A stretch of DNA of 64,000 nt from Thalassospira profundimaris. GTDB lineage: Bacteria; Pseudomonadota; Alphaproteobacteria; Rhodospirillales; Thalassospiraceae. The notes below the pieces were generated by a model. It was not told the DNA's origin and did no database searches. It saw only the letters and a list, made by a program, of their open reading frames with translations. The stretch lies in assembly GCF_003326755.1 (NCBI RefSeq), contig NZ_JPWH01000003.1, positions 124,001 to 188,000 of the forward strand, written 5' to 3'. The translations under genes were made by a program, and so were the position numbers. Each line of letters starts with the position of its first letter. The stretch's first letter is position 1. Shown here in pieces: positions 36,401-46,545 of the stretch.

Positions 36401-37918
36401 ATGAGTGATTGGCCAATTCTTTCGATCATCACTTTTTTACCGCTATTGGGAGCGTTTTTTATCCTCCTTATTCCCGGTGAAGAAGCGAATGTCGCCCGCA
36501 ATTCGCGCTGGGTCGCGCTGTGGACGTCTGGTTTTACCTTCCTGGCATCACTGATGCTATGGATCAACTTTGACACAACAACTGCCGACTTCCAGTTCGT
36601 CGAAAAGACGGAATGGATGCCGGGCCTGAATGTGTCTTACCACATGGGTGTGGATGGCATTTCGATGCTGTTCGTCATTCTTGCGACCTTCCTGACCCCG
36701 ATCTGCATTCTTTCCGCCTGGGAAGCTGTTCAGAAACGGGTCAAGGAATACATGATCGCCTTCTTGGTGCTTGAAACCATGATGGTTGGCATGTTCAGCT
36801 CGCTTGATGCCATGCTGTTTTACATCTTCTTTGAAGGTGTGCTGATCCCGATGTTCATCATCATCGGTGTCTGGGGCGGGCCGCGCCGCGTATATGCAGC
36901 TTTCAAGCTGTTCCTCTATACGCTTCTGGGCTCGGTTTTGATGCTGGTCGCGCTGATGGCAATGTATTTCGATGCCGGCACCAGCGATATTCCGACCCTG
37001 ATGACGCATACCTTCAGCTATCAGGCCCAGCTTTGGATGTGGCTTGCCTTCTTTGCGTCCTTTGCGGTGAAGGTGCCGATGTGGCCCGTCCACACCTGGC
37101 TGCCCGATGCCCACGTGGAAGCACCGACGGCTGGTTCGGTTATTCTGGCTGGCGTTTTGCTGAAAATGGGTGGCTATGGTTTCCTGCGGTTTTCACTGCC
37201 GATGCTGCCATTGGCATCCGAAACCTTTGCGCCGCTGATCTTTACGCTGTCGATCATTGCGATCATTTATACCTCGCTGGTGGCCTTGGCCCAGGAAGAC
37301 ATGAAAAAGCTGATTGCTTATTCATCTGTCGCTCATATGGGGATCGTGACGGTCGGTGCGTTCACCTTTAACCAGCATGGCCTGGAAGGTTCGATCTTCC
37401 AGATGCTGAGCCACGGTGTGGTTTCCGGTGCGTTGTTCCTGTGTGTTGGTGTGGTTTATGACCGTATGCACACCCGTGAGATTGATGCTTATGGTGGACT
37501 TGTCCATCGTATGCCGGGTTACGCGGTGACGTTCATGTTCTTTACGATGGCATCTGTCGGCCTGCCGGGCACGGGTGGTTTCGTGGGCGAAATCATGACG
37601 TTGCTGGGGGCTTTTGAAGCCAATACCTGGGTCGCGTTCTTTGCATCGACCGGTCTGATCCTGGGCGCGGCCTATGCACTGTATCTCTATCGCCGGATCG
37701 TTTTCGGGGCCCTGACCAAGGAAAACCTTAAAAACATCCTCGATATGAGCCCGCGTGAATGGGCATTGTTCCTTCCGCTTGTTGTGGTGGTTCTGTGGAT
37801 GGGTGTCTATCCGAGTTCCTTCCTCGACATCATGCACGCATCGGTTCTGCATTTGGTCAACCAAGTTGAAACGGCACAGGCCGCTGCGGCAAATGCCGCG
37901 CAGCTTGCGGCGAATTAA
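36401..37918 (+). CDS. nuoM: NADH-quinone oxidoreductase subunit M
   Basis: A 505-residue antiporter-like subunit with about 14 helices. Conserved elements include [21 protein letters not shown], the [18 protein letters not shown] helix with its key Glu, [38 protein letters not shown], and the [13 protein letters not shown] discontinuous helix. It starts 6 bases after nuoL. Confidence 0.97.
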   Translation: MSDWPILSIITFLPLLGAFFILLIPGEEANVARNSRWVALWTSGFTFLASLMLWINFDTTTADFQFVEKTEWMPGLNVSYHMGVDGISMLFVILATFLTPICILSAWEAVQKRVKEYMIAFLVLETMMVGMFSSLDAMLFYIFFEGVLIPMFIIIGVWGGPRRVYAAFKLFLYTLLGSVLMLVALMAMYFDAGTSDIPTLMTHTFSYQAQLWMWLAFFASFAVKVPMWPVHTWLPDAHVEAPTAGSVILAGVLLKMGGYGFLRFSLPMLPLASETFAPLIFTLSIIAIIYTSLVALAQEDMKKLIAYSSVAHMGIVTVGAFTFNQHGLEGSIFQMLSHGVVSGALFLCVGVVYDRMHTREIDAYGGLVHRMPGYAVTFMFFTMASVGLPGTGGFVGEIMTLLGAFEANTWVAFFASTGLILGAAYALYLYRRIVFGALTKENLKNILDMSPREWALFLPLVVVVLWMGVYPSSFLDIMHASVLHLVNQVETAQAAAANAAQLAAN

Positions 37919-37929
37919 GGGGAATGAAC

Positions 37930-39369
37930 ATGGGAGATTCTATGCTCAACCTCGGGGCGGCATTGCCCGAAATCTTTATGGCGGTAGCTTCGCTTGCGTT
38001 GCTGATGCTCGGTGTTTTTACGGGTAAGGACCGTTCGTTCCGGACGGTCTCCTGGGCGGCTGTCGGTGCCATGATCGTTGCTCTGGTCCTTGTGATCACG
38101 GGCGAGGGTGGTGCTGCATTTTCCGGGCAGTTCCTGGCGGACCCATTCGCACGTTTCTGCAAGGTTCTGATCCTGATCGGTTCGGCTGTGGGCGTCGTGA
38201 TGACCATGAAGTTCGCCGAACGTGAACGCATGGCACGTTTCGAGTTCCCGATCCTCCTTATGCTGGCAACGCTTGGCATGATGGCGATGGTTTCGGCATC
38301 CGATATGCTTTCGCTTTATGTTGGTCTCGAACTTCAGAGCCTTGCATTATATGTCGTCGCTGCCATCCGTCGTGATACCGTTCGTGCAACGGAATCGGGC
38401 CTGAAATATTTCGTTCTGGGCTCGATCGCCTCGGGCATGCTGCTGTATGGCATGTCGATGGTTTACGGCTTTACCGGTTCCACCAGCTTTGCCGTGATTG
38501 GCGATGCGGTCAGCAATGGCGAGTTGTCGGTTGGTACCCTGGTGGGTCTGGCATTCATTTTTGCCGGTCTGTGCTTTAAGGTCTCGGCAGCACCGTTCCA
38601 TATGTGGACACCAGACGTTTACGAAGGTGCGCCGACCCCGGTAACGGCATTTTTTGCCGTTGCGCCGAAAATTGCCGGTCTGGCGCTTTTCGTTCGTGTT
38701 GCTCTGGGGCCGTTTGCCGGTGTAGTTGGTGACTGGCAGCAGATCATTGTTCTGATTTCGATCCTGTCGATGGCCTGGGGTTCGTTTGCTGCCCTGCGCC
38801 AGAACAATATCAAACGTCTGATGGCCTATTCCTCGATTGGTCACGTTGGTTTTGCCCTGGTCGGCCTTGCTGCCGGTACCGAAGCCGGTGTTCAGGCTAT
38901 TCTGGTATATCTTGGCATTTACCTCGTTATGAATCTTGGCACCTTTGCCGTGATTCTGTCGATGCGTCGCCATGACCGGATGGTCGAAGAAATTGCCGAT
39001 CTGTCGGGCCTGTCACGGACCAAACCGTTGATGGCTGCTGTTATGGCGCTGCTGATGTTCTCGATGGCTGGTATTCCGCCACTCGCCGGGTTCTTTGGTA
39101 AGTTCTATGTTTTCAAGGCAGCGGTTGATTCCGGTCTGGTGACGCTGGCTGTTATCGGTCTCGTGACCTCGGTTGTCAGTGCCTATTATTATCTGCGCGT
39201 TATCAAGGTCATGTATTTTGACGAACCGGTAGAAGGCTTTGATCGCAATGGTACCGAACTGAATGTCATCATGGCGCTTGCCACGATCATTATTCTGGTT
39301 TTCGCGTTCTTCCCGAACCCGTTGACCGATACTGCCGCTGCCGCTGCATCGGCGCTGTTTGGAAATTGA
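37930..39369 (+). CDS. nuoN: NADH-quinone oxidoreductase subunit N
   Basis: A 479-residue antiporter-like subunit, the last of the operon. It carries the LYVGLELQSLALYVVAAIRRD helix, FKVSAAPFHMWTPDVYEGAPTPVTAFFAVAPK and LMAYSSIGHVGFALVG. The ATG at 37930 has AAGGGG with a 7-base spacer. The in-frame ATG at 37924 is only one base from that site and is less likely. Confidence 0.96.
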   Translation: MGDSMLNLGAALPEIFMAVASLALLMLGVFTGKDRSFRTVSWAAVGAMIVALVLVITGEGGAAFSGQFLADPFARFCKVLILIGSAVGVVMTMKFAERERMARFEFPILLMLATLGMMAMVSASDMLSLYVGLELQSLALYVVAAIRRDTVRATESGLKYFVLGSIASGMLLYGMSMVYGFTGSTSFAVIGDAVSNGELSVGTLVGLAFIFAGLCFKVSAAPFHMWTPDVYEGAPTPVTAFFAVAPKIAGLALFVRVALGPFAGVVGDWQQIIVLISILSMAWGSFAALRQNNIKRLMAYSSIGHVGFALVGLAAGTEAGVQAILVYLGIYLVMNLGTFAVILSMRRHDRMVEEIADLSGLSRTKPLMAAVMALLMFSMAGIPPLAGFFGKFYVFKAAVDSGLVTLAVIGLVTSVVSAYYYLRVIKVMYFDEPVEGFDRNGTELNVIMALATIIILVFAFFPNPLTDTAAAAASALFGN

Positions 39370-39370
39370 T

Positions 39371-40129
39371 ATGGCAAAACCTGTCGTGCGTCTTCCCGAT
39401 GGATATGTTCTGCATTTCCACGAAGTGATCGACAGTACAAATGACGAGGCGAAACGCCTTGGTGATAAGGGCGCCCCTGGTGGCGCCCTTGTTTTGGCTG
39501 CACGGCAGAATGCAGGGCGCGGACGTCGCGGGCGTGAATGGCAATCGCCGGTCGGGAATCTTTTTTCGTCTTTATTGCTGCGGCCTGATTGCCCGCTTCA
39601 GGAATCAGCACGTTTTACATTTATTGCCGCACTGGCAATGGCAGAAGCGATTGATATTGTCACGGAAGGGCGGGGGAGACCCGCCTGTAAATGGCCCAAC
39701 GACTTGATGGTGGATGGACGCAAATTGTGCGGCATTTTGCTTGAAAGTGCGTCAAATTACGGTCGCGATACGGATTATCTGGTTATTGGTACCGGCGTGA
39801 ATGTTGCATTTCATCCCGATGATGCTGAACGCCCGTCTACCTCGCTAGCCGAGTTGGGCGCACCCGTCAGGATCGAAGATCTGGTTGCCGCTTATATCTC
39901 ACGGTTTGATGTGTTTTATTCCATTTGGTTACAAACGGGTTTTAAAGCTGTGCGGGATGCCTGGCTTGAGCGTGCCTATGGCTTTGGCCAGCCTCTTGTC
40001 GCGCGATTGAGCGAGAAAACATTAAGCGGAACTTTTGTCGGGCTTGATGAAGGTGGTTCGCTGATTTTAAAAGATGATACGGGTGCTGATCATATTATCG
40101 GTGCCGGAGAAGTATTTTTCAAAAGCTGA
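39371..40129 (+). CDS. birA: biotin--[acetyl-CoA-carboxylase] ligase
   Basis: A 252-residue enzyme that makes biotinyl-AMP and transfers biotin to the carboxyl carrier protein. The biotinyl-AMP loop GRGRRGREWQSPVGNLFSS (about 49-67) and CKWPNDLMVDGRKLCGILLE (about 102-121) with the catalytic Lys are present. A C-terminal SH3-like domain closes it. It lacks the N-terminal DNA-binding domain of E. coli BirA, so it cannot act as repressor (class I ligase). It begins one base after the nuoN stop and is probably cotranscribed with nuo. Confidence 0.95.
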   Translation: MAKPVVRLPDGYVLHFHEVIDSTNDEAKRLGDKGAPGGALVLAARQNAGRGRRGREWQSPVGNLFSSLLLRPDCPLQESARFTFIAALAMAEAIDIVTEGRGRPACKWPNDLMVDGRKLCGILLESASNYGRDTDYLVIGTGVNVAFHPDDAERPSTSLAELGAPVRIEDLVAAYISRFDVFYSIWLQTGFKAVRDAWLERAYGFGQPLVARLSEKTLSGTFVGLDEGGSLILKDDTGADHIIGAGEVFFKS

Positions 40130-40180
40130 GAATTCAGGTCATTGGGTGTTATTTAAAGTATTTGTCTGCTGTTGGATTTC

Positions 40181-40247
40181 TATTTGTCCCCGCATTGTGA
40201 CAGATCGCGATGTGATTTGAAGTTTGGTCACGGCGAGGGGGCAAATA
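40181..40247 (+). promoter_or_regulatory. structured region upstream of rnj
   Basis: TATTTGTCCCC (40181-40191) can pair over 11 bp (one G-U) with GGGGGCAAATA (40237-40247). Within the enclosed segment GTGAC (40197-40201) pairs with GTCAC (40227-40231). If transcribed this is a branched leader ending about 100 bases before the RNase J start. RNase mRNAs often control themselves through such leaders. No promoter was identified with confidence in the 200-bp gap. Confidence 0.35.
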
Positions 40248-40344
40248 ATCCAGCCTGACGATTAACGTAAAAGCTTTACCTGATAGGTCGTATGTGTTTT
40301 TTCGTTGGTCACGATTAATGGCTTGATCGCAAATGAGAGGTTTC

Positions 40345-42018
40345 GTGGATTTGTTTTTGCCAAAGGACGAGTTGCTGTTTGTCCCGCTGGGTGGTTCCGG
40401 CGAGATCGGGATGAACCTTAATCTTTATGGCTATAATGACCGCTGGCTGATGATCGATATGGGGGTTTCCTTTGGTGAGGAAGGGCTTCCAGGTGTCGAT
40501 GTTGTCATGCCTGATCCTTCTTTTATCGAGGACCGCAAGGACAAGCTTCTGGGGCTGGTGCTAACCCACGCTCACGAGGATCATTTGGGGGCGATTCCCT
40601 ATTTGTGGCCGCGACTGAAATGCCCGATTTATGCAACTCCCTTTGCGGCGGAATTTTTGCGCGCCAAATTGACCGAGACCGATTTTGCCGATCAGGTTCC
40701 GATTCATGAAATCGAATTGGGGGCACGCTTTAAACTTGGTGATTTTGATATTGAAATGATCACCATGACCCATTCAATCCTGGAACCAAATGCCCTGGCC
40801 ATCAGAACGCCAAAGGGGCTGGTTGTGCATACCGGGGACTGGAAGTTCGATCATGATCCGCAAATCGGCACCGAACCGGATGTCGCCAAACTCGAAGCCT
40901 TGGGTGACGAGGGCGTAAATGCGCTGATTTGTGATTCAACAAATGTTTTTTCACATGGGGAAACCGGATCGGAAGGCGAGGTTGCGCGCAATCTGATTGA
41001 TTTGTTCGCCAAGATTCCCACGGGCCGGATTGCCGTTGCCTGCTTCGCCACCAATGTTGCGCGTATTCAGTCCATTATTGAAGCGGCACATGAAACGGGT
41101 CGCTGTGTCGCCCTGGCTGGGCGGTCGATGCGCCGTGTTACCGAAGCGGCCAAGAAGGTGGGATATCTTACGGGATATCCCAATCTGTTGTCTGATGAAG
41201 ATGCGATGGAAGTGCCCAAGGATCAGGTGTTGCTGATTTGTACGGGCTCGCAGGGCGAACCGCGGGCGGCGATGGCCCGCATCGCACGGGGTGACCATCC
41301 GACCATTGAGCTTGATGCCGGTGATACGGTGGTATTTTCCGCCCGGGAAATTCCGGGCAATGAAAAATCGATCGGTTTTATTCAAAACACGCTGATCAAA
41401 CGTGGCATCAATGTCATTACGGCGCGTGACGAGCCAATTCACGTGTCCGGCCATCCCGGGCGGGCGGATCTGGCGCGTATGTATCAGCTTACACGGCCGA
41501 AAATTCTGGTGCCCGTGCACGGAGAACCACGCCATTTGCGCGAGCAGGCAAGCCTTGGGCGGGAATGCCAGGTGCCGGAAACGGTTATTCCCCATGATGG
41601 TACGGTTATTCGTCTGTCGCCGGGTGCTGCCAGTGTGATTGAAGAAGTTGATACCGGTATTTTGTGCCTGGATGGCGGTCGTCTGATCAAGCGGGATTCC
41701 AATACCATTCGCAACCGTAACCGGATTATGTGGAATGGCGTCATGTTTGTGACGGTTGTTCTTAACCAGTTTGGTGAAATGGTTGGCGATCCGATGATCA
41801 CGGCCCCCAGTTTGTTTGACGAAGAAAATGACGATATTCAGCTTGATCGTTTTGCCGCCGAAATTGGCAATCGGATCGATCAGTTGGATGATGACGAGGT
41901 TCTGGATGATTCCGCCGTTATTTTGGCCATTCGTCAGGCGGTCCGTCGTCCCATTCGTCAGAAACAGGGTAAGCGCCCGTTGATTGAAGTGCATTTGATG
42001 CGGGTGACAGAGGAATAG
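40345..42018 (+). CDS. rnj: ribonuclease J
   Basis: A 557-residue metallo-beta-lactamase/beta-CASP nuclease with 5'-3' exonuclease and endonuclease activity in mRNA decay and rRNA maturation. It has LGGSGEIGMNLNLYGY, the zinc motif THAHEDHLGAIPYLW, a further VHTGDWKFDHDP motif, CDSTN with HGETGSE, and the beta-CASP elements ISGHPGRADL-like (HVSGHPGRADLARM) and VPVHGEPRHLREQA. GTG 40345 has GAGAGG 4 bases upstream. ATG 40333 would add four residues but has no ribosome site. It belongs to a conserved birA-rnj-mce neighbourhood. Confidence 0.94.
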   Translation: MDLFLPKDELLFVPLGGSGEIGMNLNLYGYNDRWLMIDMGVSFGEEGLPGVDVVMPDPSFIEDRKDKLLGLVLTHAHEDHLGAIPYLWPRLKCPIYATPFAAEFLRAKLTETDFADQVPIHEIELGARFKLGDFDIEMITMTHSILEPNALAIRTPKGLVVHTGDWKFDHDPQIGTEPDVAKLEALGDEGVNALICDSTNVFSHGETGSEGEVARNLIDLFAKIPTGRIAVACFATNVARIQSIIEAAHETGRCVALAGRSMRRVTEAAKKVGYLTGYPNLLSDEDAMEVPKDQVLLICTGSQGEPRAAMARIARGDHPTIELDAGDTVVFSAREIPGNEKSIGFIQNTLIKRGINVITARDEPIHVSGHPGRADLARMYQLTRPKILVPVHGEPRHLREQASLGRECQVPETVIPHDGTVIRLSPGAASVIEEVDTGILCLDGGRLIKRDSNTIRNRNRIMWNGVMFVTVVLNQFGEMVGDPMITAPSLFDEENDDIQLDRFAAEIGNRIDQLDDDEVLDDSAVILAIRQAVRRPIRQKQGKRPLIEVHLMRVTEE

Positions 42019-42088
42019 AGCAGGGATATTCCGCGATATTGTCTGTGGTAAAATTCCCTTCGGGAAATGCGTGAAACAGGAGCATGCC

Positions 42089-42493
42089 ATGATCGGTCGC
42101 TTAAACCATGTTGCGATTGCCGTTCCGGATCTGGATGAAGGAATTCGACTGTATCGTGATGTTTTGGGGGCGAGGGTTTCCGAACCGCAGGATGAACCCG
42201 ATCATGGTGTGCGGGTGGTGTTTGTCGAATTGCCAAACACCAAGATAGAGCTTCTTTACCCGCTTGGTGAAAATTCTCCGATCCGCTCTTTTTTGGAAAA
42301 GAACAGTTCAGGGGGGATTCACCATGTCTGCTACGAGGTCGAAGACATTCTTGCCGCGCGTGATCGTCTGACAGGCGAGGGGGCACGTATTTTGGGCGAT
42401 GGTGAACCTAAAATTGGTGCGCATGGTAAACCCGTACTATTTTTGCATCCGAAGGATTTTACAGGTACGCTGGTCGAGCTTGAGCAGGTTTGA
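42089..42493 (+). CDS. mce: methylmalonyl-CoA epimerase
   Basis: A 134-residue VOC-fold metalloenzyme that interconverts the S and R forms of methylmalonyl-CoA in the propionyl-CoA to succinyl-CoA route. Metal ligands sit in LNHVAIAV, the GGIHHVCYEV strand and the C-terminal GTLVELEQ. Two beta-alpha-beta-beta-beta repeats are visible. The ATG at 42089 has AGGAG with a 6-base spacer; GTG 42071 is rejected. Methylmalonyl-CoA mutase and propionyl-CoA carboxylase are not in the window. Confidence 0.95.
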   Translation: MIGRLNHVAIAVPDLDEGIRLYRDVLGARVSEPQDEPDHGVRVVFVELPNTKIELLYPLGENSPIRSFLEKNSSGGIHHVCYEVEDILAARDRLTGEGARILGDGEPKIGAHGKPVLFLHPKDFTGTLVELEQV

Positions 42494-42575
42494 GAAGAAA
42501 ACCCTTTTGGGGTGGTCTGCGGTATTTTCGGGTTAAGGCCGCCCCCGAACGTATTGGGTTAAGGCAGGAACTGTC

Positions 42576-42827
42576 ATGACGTTGTTTTCGGGTTTTGTAA
42601 CCTATCTGATCATTTGGTGGCTGGTATTGTTTACCGTGCTTCCGGTGGGCGTAAAGCAGCAGGAAGTGGTTGAAAAAGGCCATGATAGCGGCGCGCCGCA
42701 AAATCCGCATATGTGGAAGAAAATCCTGGCAACATCCCTTATTTCAGGAATTTTGTGGGCAATTGCCTATTTCGTGATTACCAGCGGGTTGATTGATATT
42801 CGTCCTGCGGCTGACGCGTTCAAATAA
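42576..42827 (+). CDS. DUF1467 small membrane protein
   Basis: An 83-residue protein with two membrane helices (about 4-26 and 52-72) joined by a hydrophilic loop (KQQEVVEKGHDSGAPQNPHMWKK). The PVGVKQQ...GAPxNP pattern is that of DUF1467, found almost only in alphaproteobacteria next to mce and proS. Function is unknown. It lies 82 bp downstream of mce on the same strand. Confidence 0.88.
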   Translation: MTLFSGFVTYLIIWWLVLFTVLPVGVKQQEVVEKGHDSGAPQNPHMWKKILATSLISGILWAIAYFVITSGLIDIRPAADAFK

Positions 42828-42884
42828 GTCTGGCCTGTCATTTGCTGCTATGCAGCATTTTTTGGTGCATACAAACGTAAAAAA

Positions 42885-42910
42885 AAAGCAAGATCCTAGG
42901 ATCTTGCTTT
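42885..42910. terminator. perfect 26-bp palindrome, probable terminator
   Basis: AAAGCAAGATCCT joined to its exact complement AGGATCTTGCTTT without a spacer, preceded by a run of A. It would fold into a hairpin terminator 57 bp after the DUF1467 gene. On the minus strand it is followed by a long T run. The rest of the 384-bp gap to the next gene holds only the promoter candidate at 43134. Confidence 0.6.
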
Positions 42911-43133
42911 AGAGCTATTTTATAGCTGTTTTCCCGTTATCTTTATTGCTTCCTCCTAGACCTGGGCTCATTGGCACAGGTATTTATAATGATGTCGCGC
43001 CTGCTTTTTTTTGTGCTTCTTGGCAACAAAGCCTCCCGCATTTTATGAGCGGCAGCGGTCATCATTCCATCACGATCTTGCGTCGTTTCAGGACGCTTAA
43101 AAAGCCATATAATTCACGATTATGCAAGATGTT

Positions 43134-43163
43134 TTGACGAAACTTCACAAATCGATGTAACGT
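43134..43163 (+). promoter_or_regulatory. possible promoter of the secreted-protein gene
   Basis: TTGACG (43134-43139), 18 bases, TAACGT (43158-43163). TAACGT recurs inverted as ACGTTA at 43178-43183. It lies about 50 bp before the start codon. Confidence 0.4.
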
Positions 43164-43211
43164 TGTGTAACAAAATTACGTTAACTCAAATGGTTAGAAG
43201 GTGTTTTTACC

Positions 43212-43700
43212 ATGCTGCTATTTGCTCCGTGCGTCACGGAAAATTGGCGATTTAAAGTGCTTGTAGCGATTTTTGTCGTAATTACAGTGCTTTCCAAGCC
43301 AAGCTTTGCTGCGGATTCCGCAACAAAAGAATCGGATGCTGCAAAGACGGCAACGGTGACGATCTCCCGTTCGGCCTGTGACGCGATTGTGGCCTATCAG
43401 CCAGATGCCGGTGTTGATTATCAGCCCGGTGTTGATGTGAATGGCAAACCGGTTACTCCGGCCGAAGGGCCCAATGCGACATCACCGCAAATCAAGGTGC
43501 CCGATGTCATCACGTTTCCGGTTACGCTGGATTTCTTTGAATTTGCAGGTATTTCCCAACCGACAGGCATTAGTGGAAAAGGCACGTTAGGCGAGATCAC
43601 CTATAAAAACGGGCAGGTTTATTTTAATGATCAACTTATCGGGAATGCTGCGCAAAATGCTGACCTGATTGCTGCCTGCAAGAGGGCGGGGTATAAATAG
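43212..43700 (+). CDS. secreted protein of unknown function
   Basis: I do not recognise the family. It has 162 residues. Residues 1-33 form a signal peptide: the hydrophobic core VLVAIFVVITVLS ends in SFA-A. The mature part (about 128 residues) begins with a Lys/Ala-rich linker. It then has a compact domain with two conserved-looking cysteines (Cys56 in RSACDAIVAYQPD and Cys157 in IAACKRAGYK), likely a disulfide, and repeated DYQPGVDVNGKPV-type strands. It looks like a single periplasmic beta-rich domain. It is monocistronic, upstream of proS with a 181-bp gap that shows no feature. Confidence 0.75.
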   Translation: MLLFAPCVTENWRFKVLVAIFVVITVLSKPSFAADSATKESDAAKTATVTISRSACDAIVAYQPDAGVDYQPGVDVNGKPVTPAEGPNATSPQIKVPDVITFPVTLDFFEFAGISQPTGISGKGTLGEITYKNGQVYFNDQLIGNAAQNADLIAACKRAGYK

Positions 43701-43881
43701 TACTGTTCGTTAAAAGGCGTGCCGTGCCCCTTGCGTATCCCGTGATGTGAGTGGCGGTGTTCGGCGCGGATTTCGTCAGATAACAAGTTCCGGCTTGCCT
43801 TTCCGCCTGTGCTGTCGCATGTTCCCGGACTAGATTTTTGGTCGTTGTGACCTTTTCAGACTGCTGTATTACGAGGCATCA

Positions 43882-45201
43882 ATGCGTCTTTCCCAGTTCT
43901 TTCTGCCCACCCTTAAAGAAACCCCGTCAGAAGCCCAGATCGTTTCTCATCGGTTGATGCTGCGCGCCGGGATGGTGCGGCAATTGTCGGCCGGCATTTA
44001 TTCCTGGTTGCCGCTGGGCTATCGCGTTCTGAAAAAGATCGAACAGATCGTGCGTGAAGAACAGGATGCCATCGGCTGCAACGAACTTCTGATGCCGACC
44101 ATTCAGCCTGCAGAGCTTTGGCAGGAAAGCGGCCGTTATGAAGATTACGGCCTGGAAATGCTGCGTATTACCGACCGGCATGATCGCAACATCCTGTTTG
44201 GGCCGACCAATGAAGAAGTCATTACCGACATTTTCCGCAAGGAAGTGAAATCCTACAAGCAGGTTCCGCAACTGCTGTATCATATCCAGTGGAAATTCCG
44301 TGATGAAATTCGCCCGCGTTTTGGTGTGATGCGTGGCCGTGAATTCCTGATGAAGGATGCCTATTCCTTCGATATCGATTATGAAAGTTCGCGCCATTCC
44401 TATAATAAAATGTTCCTGGCCTATTGCCGGACATTTTCGCGTCTGGGTGTGAAGGCTATTCCGATGGTGGCCGATACCGGCCCGATTGGCGGCGATCTCA
44501 GCCACGAATTCATTATTCTGGCGGAAACCGGCGAGAGCGAAGTTTTCTGCGATAAAACATGGCTGGACAAGGATCTGACAGGGAAGGGCGTTGATCTCAA
44601 CGATCGCACCAATCTGGAAGGCTGGGTTCAGACCACGCTGGCAGATTACGCGGCAACCGATGAAAAACACGAAGCAGAAAACTGCCCGGTTTCCGGTGAC
44701 GACCTGATCGCGACGCGTGGTATTGAAGTGGGCCATATCTTCCACTTCGGCACCAAATATTCCGAACCGATGGGGGCAACCGTTTTGGGCCCGGATGGCA
44801 AGGATGTGCCTGTGATGATGGGGTCCTACGGCATTGGTGTGTCGCGTTTGGTTGGCGCGTTGATCGAGGCGTCGCATGACGAAAACGGTATTGTGTGGCC
44901 AGAAGAAGTCGCCCCGTTCCGGGTTGGTTTGATCAATTTGCGCACCGGTGACGATGCCTGTGATGCGGCGTGCGAAGATATTTATGGCAAACTGAAAAAT
45001 GCCAAAATTGACGTGCTGTATGATGATCGTGACATGCGCGCTGGTGGCAAATTTGCTGACATGGACCTGATTGGTCTGCCCTGGCAGATTGTGGTCGGGC
45101 CCAAAGGTTTGGCAAATGGGGTTGTGGAACTGAAGAACCGCAAAACAGGCGAACGTTCGGAAGTAACCCTTGAAGCCGCGTTAAACCAGATTGGCGCATG
45201 A
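43882..45201 (+). CDS. proS: prolyl-tRNA synthetase (short form without editing insert)
   Basis: A 439-residue class II aminoacyl-tRNA synthetase that charges tRNA-Pro. The class II motifs include [36 protein letters not shown] (motif 2, about 135-161) and [16 protein letters not shown] (motif 3, about 313-328). A C-terminal anticodon-binding domain follows. At 439 residues it lacks the 180-residue editing insert of E. coli ProS, as is usual for alphaproteobacteria, so misacylated Ala-tRNA-Pro must be cleared by separate proteins. Confidence 0.96.
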   Translation: MRLSQFFLPTLKETPSEAQIVSHRLMLRAGMVRQLSAGIYSWLPLGYRVLKKIEQIVREEQDAIGCNELLMPTIQPAELWQESGRYEDYGLEMLRITDRHDRNILFGPTNEEVITDIFRKEVKSYKQVPQLLYHIQWKFRDEIRPRFGVMRGREFLMKDAYSFDIDYESSRHSYNKMFLAYCRTFSRLGVKAIPMVADTGPIGGDLSHEFIILAETGESEVFCDKTWLDKDLTGKGVDLNDRTNLEGWVQTTLADYAATDEKHEAENCPVSGDDLIATRGIEVGHIFHFGTKYSEPMGATVLGPDGKDVPVMMGSYGIGVSRLVGALIEASHDENGIVWPEEVAPFRVGLINLRTGDDACDAACEDIYGKLKNAKIDVLYDDRDMRAGGKFADMDLIGLPWQIVVGPKGLANGVVELKNRKTGERSEVTLEAALNQIGA

Positions 45202-45212
45202 CAAAAGCTTGG

Positions 45213-45234
45213 CAGGGCGGTTTTGGCCGCCCTG
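45213..45234 (+). terminator. hairpin after proS
   Basis: CAGGGCGG (45213-45220) pairs with CCGCCCTG (45227-45234), loop 6 bases, 12 bases past the stop codon. The tail TTGAATTTG is only weakly T-rich, so termination may be partial. Confidence 0.5.
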
Positions 45235-45294
45235 TTGAATTTGATCTGACCACGGGTTTCATCTGAAGCCCCTCTCCACAAGGATTTGGTGCCT

Positions 45295-46545
45295 ATGTTC
45301 AGTCCGTTCGAGCGTATGGTGGCGTTTCGCTATCTGCGCCCCCGTCGGCAGGAAGGCTTTGTTTCGGTCATCGCGATTTTTTCCCTGTTGGGTATCATGC
45401 TTGGCGTTGCGACGCTGATCATCGTGATGTCGGTCATGAACGGTTTTCGTGCCGAATTGCTCTCGCGTATTCTTGGACTGAACGGGCATATATCGGTATA
45501 TGCGCAAGGGCCGGATGGCCTTCCCGATTATGCCGAAATTGAAAAGAAAATCCGGGAAACCGGTAATGTCATGCTGGTTGATCCGATTGTTGAAGGCCAG
45601 GTGATGGCCTCAAAAGAGGGCCGTGCCACCGGTGCCATTGTGCGCGGCATGACGCCCGAGGATATTGCCAAGCGCAAGACGCTGGCCGATAACATCGTTT
45701 TTGGCAGCCTGAAGGATTTTAAAGGCGACGATTCCATTATCATGGGTGCGCGCCTTGCCATGAAACTTGGCATCGGCGTTGGTGATACGGTTAATCTGAT
45801 TTCGCCCAAGGGCAAGGTGACAGCCTTTGGCTCTGTCCCGCGCATGCGCTCCTATCATGTTGTCGCACTGTTTGACATTGGCATGTATGAATATGATTCC
45901 GGTTTTATTTTTATGCCCTTGGCTGCCGCCCAAACCTATTTTCAGATGCCAGACAAAATCTCGAATTTCGAGGTGGTATTAAAGGATCCGTCGCGCCTGT
46001 CTGGTACGATGAATGACCTTTTGCAAAATTTGCAGGGTGAAAGACTGCGCCTTGTGAATTGGCAACAATCGAATGCCAACTTCTTTAATGCCTTGCAGGT
46101 TGAACGGAACGTTATGTTCCTGATCCTGACGCTGATTATTCTGGTGGCGGCCTTTAACATCATTTCCGGCATGGTGATGCTGGTTAAGGATAAAGGCCGG
46201 GATATCGCGATTTTGCGCACAATGGGCGCGACCCGGGGATCTATCCTGCGGATTTTCTTTTTGGCCGGGGCGTCTATCGGTGTGCTGGGAACCCTGAGTG
46301 GACTGGTCCTGGGGGTTGTCTTTTGTGAAAATATCGAAAGCATCCGTCAGTTTATCCAGAGCCTGACCGGTGCGGACCTGTTTAACGCCGAAATATACTT
46401 CCTGTCGCAATTGCCTGCTGATCTGGATGTCAATGAAGTGGTCATGGTGTGCGTGATGTCGCTGACTTTGTCCTTCCTGGCGACGATTTACCCTGCCTGG
46501 CGGGCGTCACGCCTCGACCCGGTGGAGGCGCTGCGTTATGAGTGA
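45295..46545 (+). CDS. lolC: lipoprotein-releasing ABC transporter permease (LolC/E type)
   Basis: A 416-residue inner-membrane protein of the FtsX/MacB type. It extracts mature lipoproteins from the inner membrane and hands them to LolA. The first helix ([24 protein letters not shown], about 22-45) is followed by a large periplasmic domain (about 46-260). Three C-terminal helices follow, with the [21 protein letters not shown] coupling segment. Only one permease is present beside LolD, so it probably homodimerises, as in many non-gamma proteobacteria. ATG 45295 is chosen; TTG 45286 and GTG 45289 lie closer to the AAGGA site. It overlaps lolD by 8 bp. Confidence 0.92.
   Translation: MFSPFERMVAFRYLRPRRQEGFVSVIAIFSLLGIMLGVATLIIVMSVMNGFRAELLSRILGLNGHISVYAQGPDGLPDYAEIEKKIRETGNVMLVDPIVEGQVMASKEGRATGAIVRGMTPEDIAKRKTLADNIVFGSLKDFKGDDSIIMGARLAMKLGIGVGDTVNLISPKGKVTAFGSVPRMRSYHVVALFDIGMYEYDSGFIFMPLAAAQTYFQMPDKISNFEVVLKDPSRLSGTMNDLLQNLQGERLRLVNWQQSNANFFNALQVERNVMFLILTLIILVAAFNIISGMVMLVKDKGRDIAILRTMGATRGSILRIFFLAGASIGVLGTLSGLVLGVVFCENIESIRQFIQSLTGADLFNAEIYFLSQLPADLDVNEVVMVCVMSLTLSFLATIYPAWRASRLDPVEALRYE

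Noticed and set aside
42946-43137. 63-codon frame in the gap after the DUF1467 gene
   Set aside because: No ribosome site, unusual composition and no signal of selection; the gap is better explained as terminator plus promoter.
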